Origin: SIG440 sp045586925
Lineage (GTDB): Bacteria; Bacillota; Clostridia; Monoglobales; Monoglobaceae
Direction: 5' to 3'
Length of the DNA stretch: 64,000 nt
NCBI GenBank assembly: GCA_045586925.1
Contig: JAZNBG010000030.1
Coordinates: 9,870 to 73,869, forward strand
Positions 63,460 to 64,000 of the stretch are shown one piece after another (within the stretch, counting starts at the first letter, position 1; the number at the start of each line of letters is the position of its first letter). Position numbers and translations under genes: made by a program. Below the pieces are notes generated by a model, which made no database searches, had not been told where the DNA came from, and saw only the letters and a list, made by a program, of their open reading frames with translations.

Positions 63460-63580
63460 GGCAGTGCCGGAGTGTTAAGAAAACAGTCCGGTGGACTGTT
63501 TTTAACGAAGGATTGCAAAATGTGAGAACATTTTGTAAACAGGAAGAAATCCGCAAGGATTTCAACCAAAAGACGCTGTC
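63460..63580 (+). ncRNA. Tandem structured RNA, copy 1
   Basis: Four helices: P1 GGCAGTG (63460-63466) / CGCTGTC (63574-63580); P2 GTTA-AG-AAAACAGT, loop CCGGTGG, ACTGTTTT-TAAC (63474-63506); P3 GCAAAATGT-GAGA-ACATTTTGT (63515-63536); P4 AAATCC-GCAA-GGATTT (63547-63562). Conserved joints with copy 2 are CCGGAG-Y-GTTAAG, AGGATTG, CAGGAAGAAA and CAACC. G-U pairs in P1 favour the plus strand. A terminator follows at 63599-63626. Family unknown to me. Confidence 0.75.
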
Positions 63581-63598
63581 AAGGAATTTGCAAAACAA

Positions 63599-63626
63599 AA
63601 AAGGATATCCAAATGGATATCCTTTT
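63599..63626 (+). terminator. Terminator after structured RNA copy 1
   Basis: AAAAGGATATCC / GGATATCCTTTT stem, AAAT loop. Confidence 0.75.
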
Positions 63627-63630
63627 GCAA

Positions 63631-63664
63631 ATTCCGGCAGCGTCTTACTTTCCCGGGCAGCTGC
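63631..63664 (-). pseudogene. Fragment of a 5S rRNA 3' end
   Basis: ATTCCGGCAGCGTCTTACTT and the following TTCCCGGGCAG nearly repeat the 3' part of the intact 5S gene at 63861 onward; the match ends near 63664. A shorter match (TCAGCGCTAAAG) reappears at 63688. It looks like the relic of a lost or recombined rRNA unit. Confidence 0.7.
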
Positions 63665-63688
63665 TCAATTTAATATCTTTATCGGTTT

Positions 63689-63819
63689 CAGCGCTAAAGC
63701 CGGAGCGTTAAGCCGATATGCCGGTGGCATATCGGTAGCGTAGGATTGGGGTTTGCGAGAGCAAATCCCTGATCAGGAAGAAACGCAAAGCGTTTCAACC
63801 ATCATGCGAGTTAGTGCTG
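63689..63819 (+). ncRNA. Tandem structured RNA, copy 2
   Basis: Same plan as copy 1 with different bases in the helices: P1 CAGCGCTAA (63689-63697) / TTAGTGCTG (63811-63819); P2 GTTA-AG-CCGATATG, loop CCGGTGG, CATATCGG-TAGC (63707-63739); P3 GGGGTTTGC-GAGA-GCAAATCCC (63748-63769); P4 AAACGC-AAA-GCGTTT (63781-63795). Joints CCGGAGCGTTAAG, TAGGATTG, CAGGAAGAAA and CAACC are conserved. A terminator follows at 63829-63856. Confidence 0.75.
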
Positions 63820-63828
63820 ATGATACGC

Positions 63829-63856
63829 AAAAAAGACACCCTTACGGATGTCTTTT
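63829..63856. terminator. Terminator between structured RNA copy 2 and 5S rRNA
   Basis: AAAAGACA / TGTCTTTT stem with A- and T-runs; it can end the RNA transcript (plus) and the rRNA operon (minus). Confidence 0.8.
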
Positions 63857-63861
63857 AATAA

Positions 63862-63978
63862 TTCCGGCAGCGTCTTACTTTCCCAGGCAGTTGCCCACCA
63901 AGTATCATCAGCGCTAAAGAGCTTAACTACTGTGTTCGGAATGGGAACAGGTGTGACCTCTTTGCTATTGCCACCGAA
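63862..63978 (-). rRNA. rrf: 5S ribosomal RNA
   Basis: The minus strand reads TTCGGTGGCAATAGC, then the conserved CACACCTGTTCCCATTCCGA and GTTAAGCTCTTTAGCGC, and ends GACGCTGCCGGAA. The ends pair (GGTGGC / GCTGCC). Length is about 117 nt. The 23S and 16S genes should lie beyond the right edge. RNase M5, which matures 5S, is encoded at 18816. Confidence 0.96.
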
Positions 63979-64000
63979 TGTATGTCAAACGCATTGCTGC

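Noticed and set aside
1..64000. CRISPR arrays, transposase genes, prophage structural genes, tRNA genes
   Set aside because: Looked for regularly spaced repeats, transposase motifs, phage genes and tRNA cloverleafs in the gaps; none seen. Only the small repeats listed above were found.

Overview
The window is from a low-to-mid GC Firmicute of class Clostridia, probably an anaerobic gut lineage. The evidence is the ctsR-mcsA-mcsB-clpC operon with CtsR boxes, a leucine-type T-box leader, RNase M5, the ylxM-ffh-rpsP-khpA-rimM-trmD order, the nadD-yqeK-LCP-rsfS-leuS order, paired YmfF/YmfH M16 peptidases and a glycyl-radical diol dehydratase with a microcompartment shell protein. Strong TTGACA-17-TATAAT promoters and GGAGG ribosome-binding sites are common. 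I cannot name the species.

Layout. 1-3.9 kb (minus): end of a B12-independent propanediol-dehydratase microcompartment locus (dehydratase, activase, PduU/EutS-like shell protein) that continues off the left edge. 4-9.3 kb: TrkH/TrkA potassium uptake, a membrane protein, a lipid kinase and an ECF S component. 9.4-13.6 kb: a T-box-controlled operon pairing a LeuA-like protein without catalytic residues with a TIM-barrel/acyl-CoA-ligase fusion. 13.8-30.3 kb: mostly housekeeping genes (GMP synthase ATP-PPase, cysteine synthase, RNase M5, NAD synthase, LeuRS, RsfS, LCP, YqeK, NadD), a Cys-rich/HTH two-gene module and an OPT transporter with a PqqD-like partner. leuS carries an in-frame amber codon. 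30.4-37.6 kb: ribosome/SRP cluster, Lgt and M16 peptidases. 37.6-45.1 kb: azlCD, malonate transporter madLM, and the CtsR heat-shock operon.

45.2-62.9 kb is accessory: a creatinase-like protein, an ASRT-like protein and a creatininase; acyltransferase, serine hydrolase and SGNH esterase genes separated by duplicated intergenic repeats; an orphan HsdR-N-type protein; AraC regulators; glycerate kinase; MFS, ZIP and MATE transporters; and an unrecognised glycosidase-like protein. The right end has an HTH/small-protein divergent pair, two covarying structured RNAs, a 5S fragment and an intact 5S rRNA gene whose operon continues off the right edge.

The most unusual content is non-coding. (1) A ~165-180 bp element occurs twice in unrelated operons (azlC-azlD and mcsA-mcsB). 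It has compensatory base changes and a segment complementary to the downstream Shine-Dalgarno region. (2) Two tandem ~120-130 nt RNAs next to the 5S gene share conserved loops while nearly every helix has changed by compensation.
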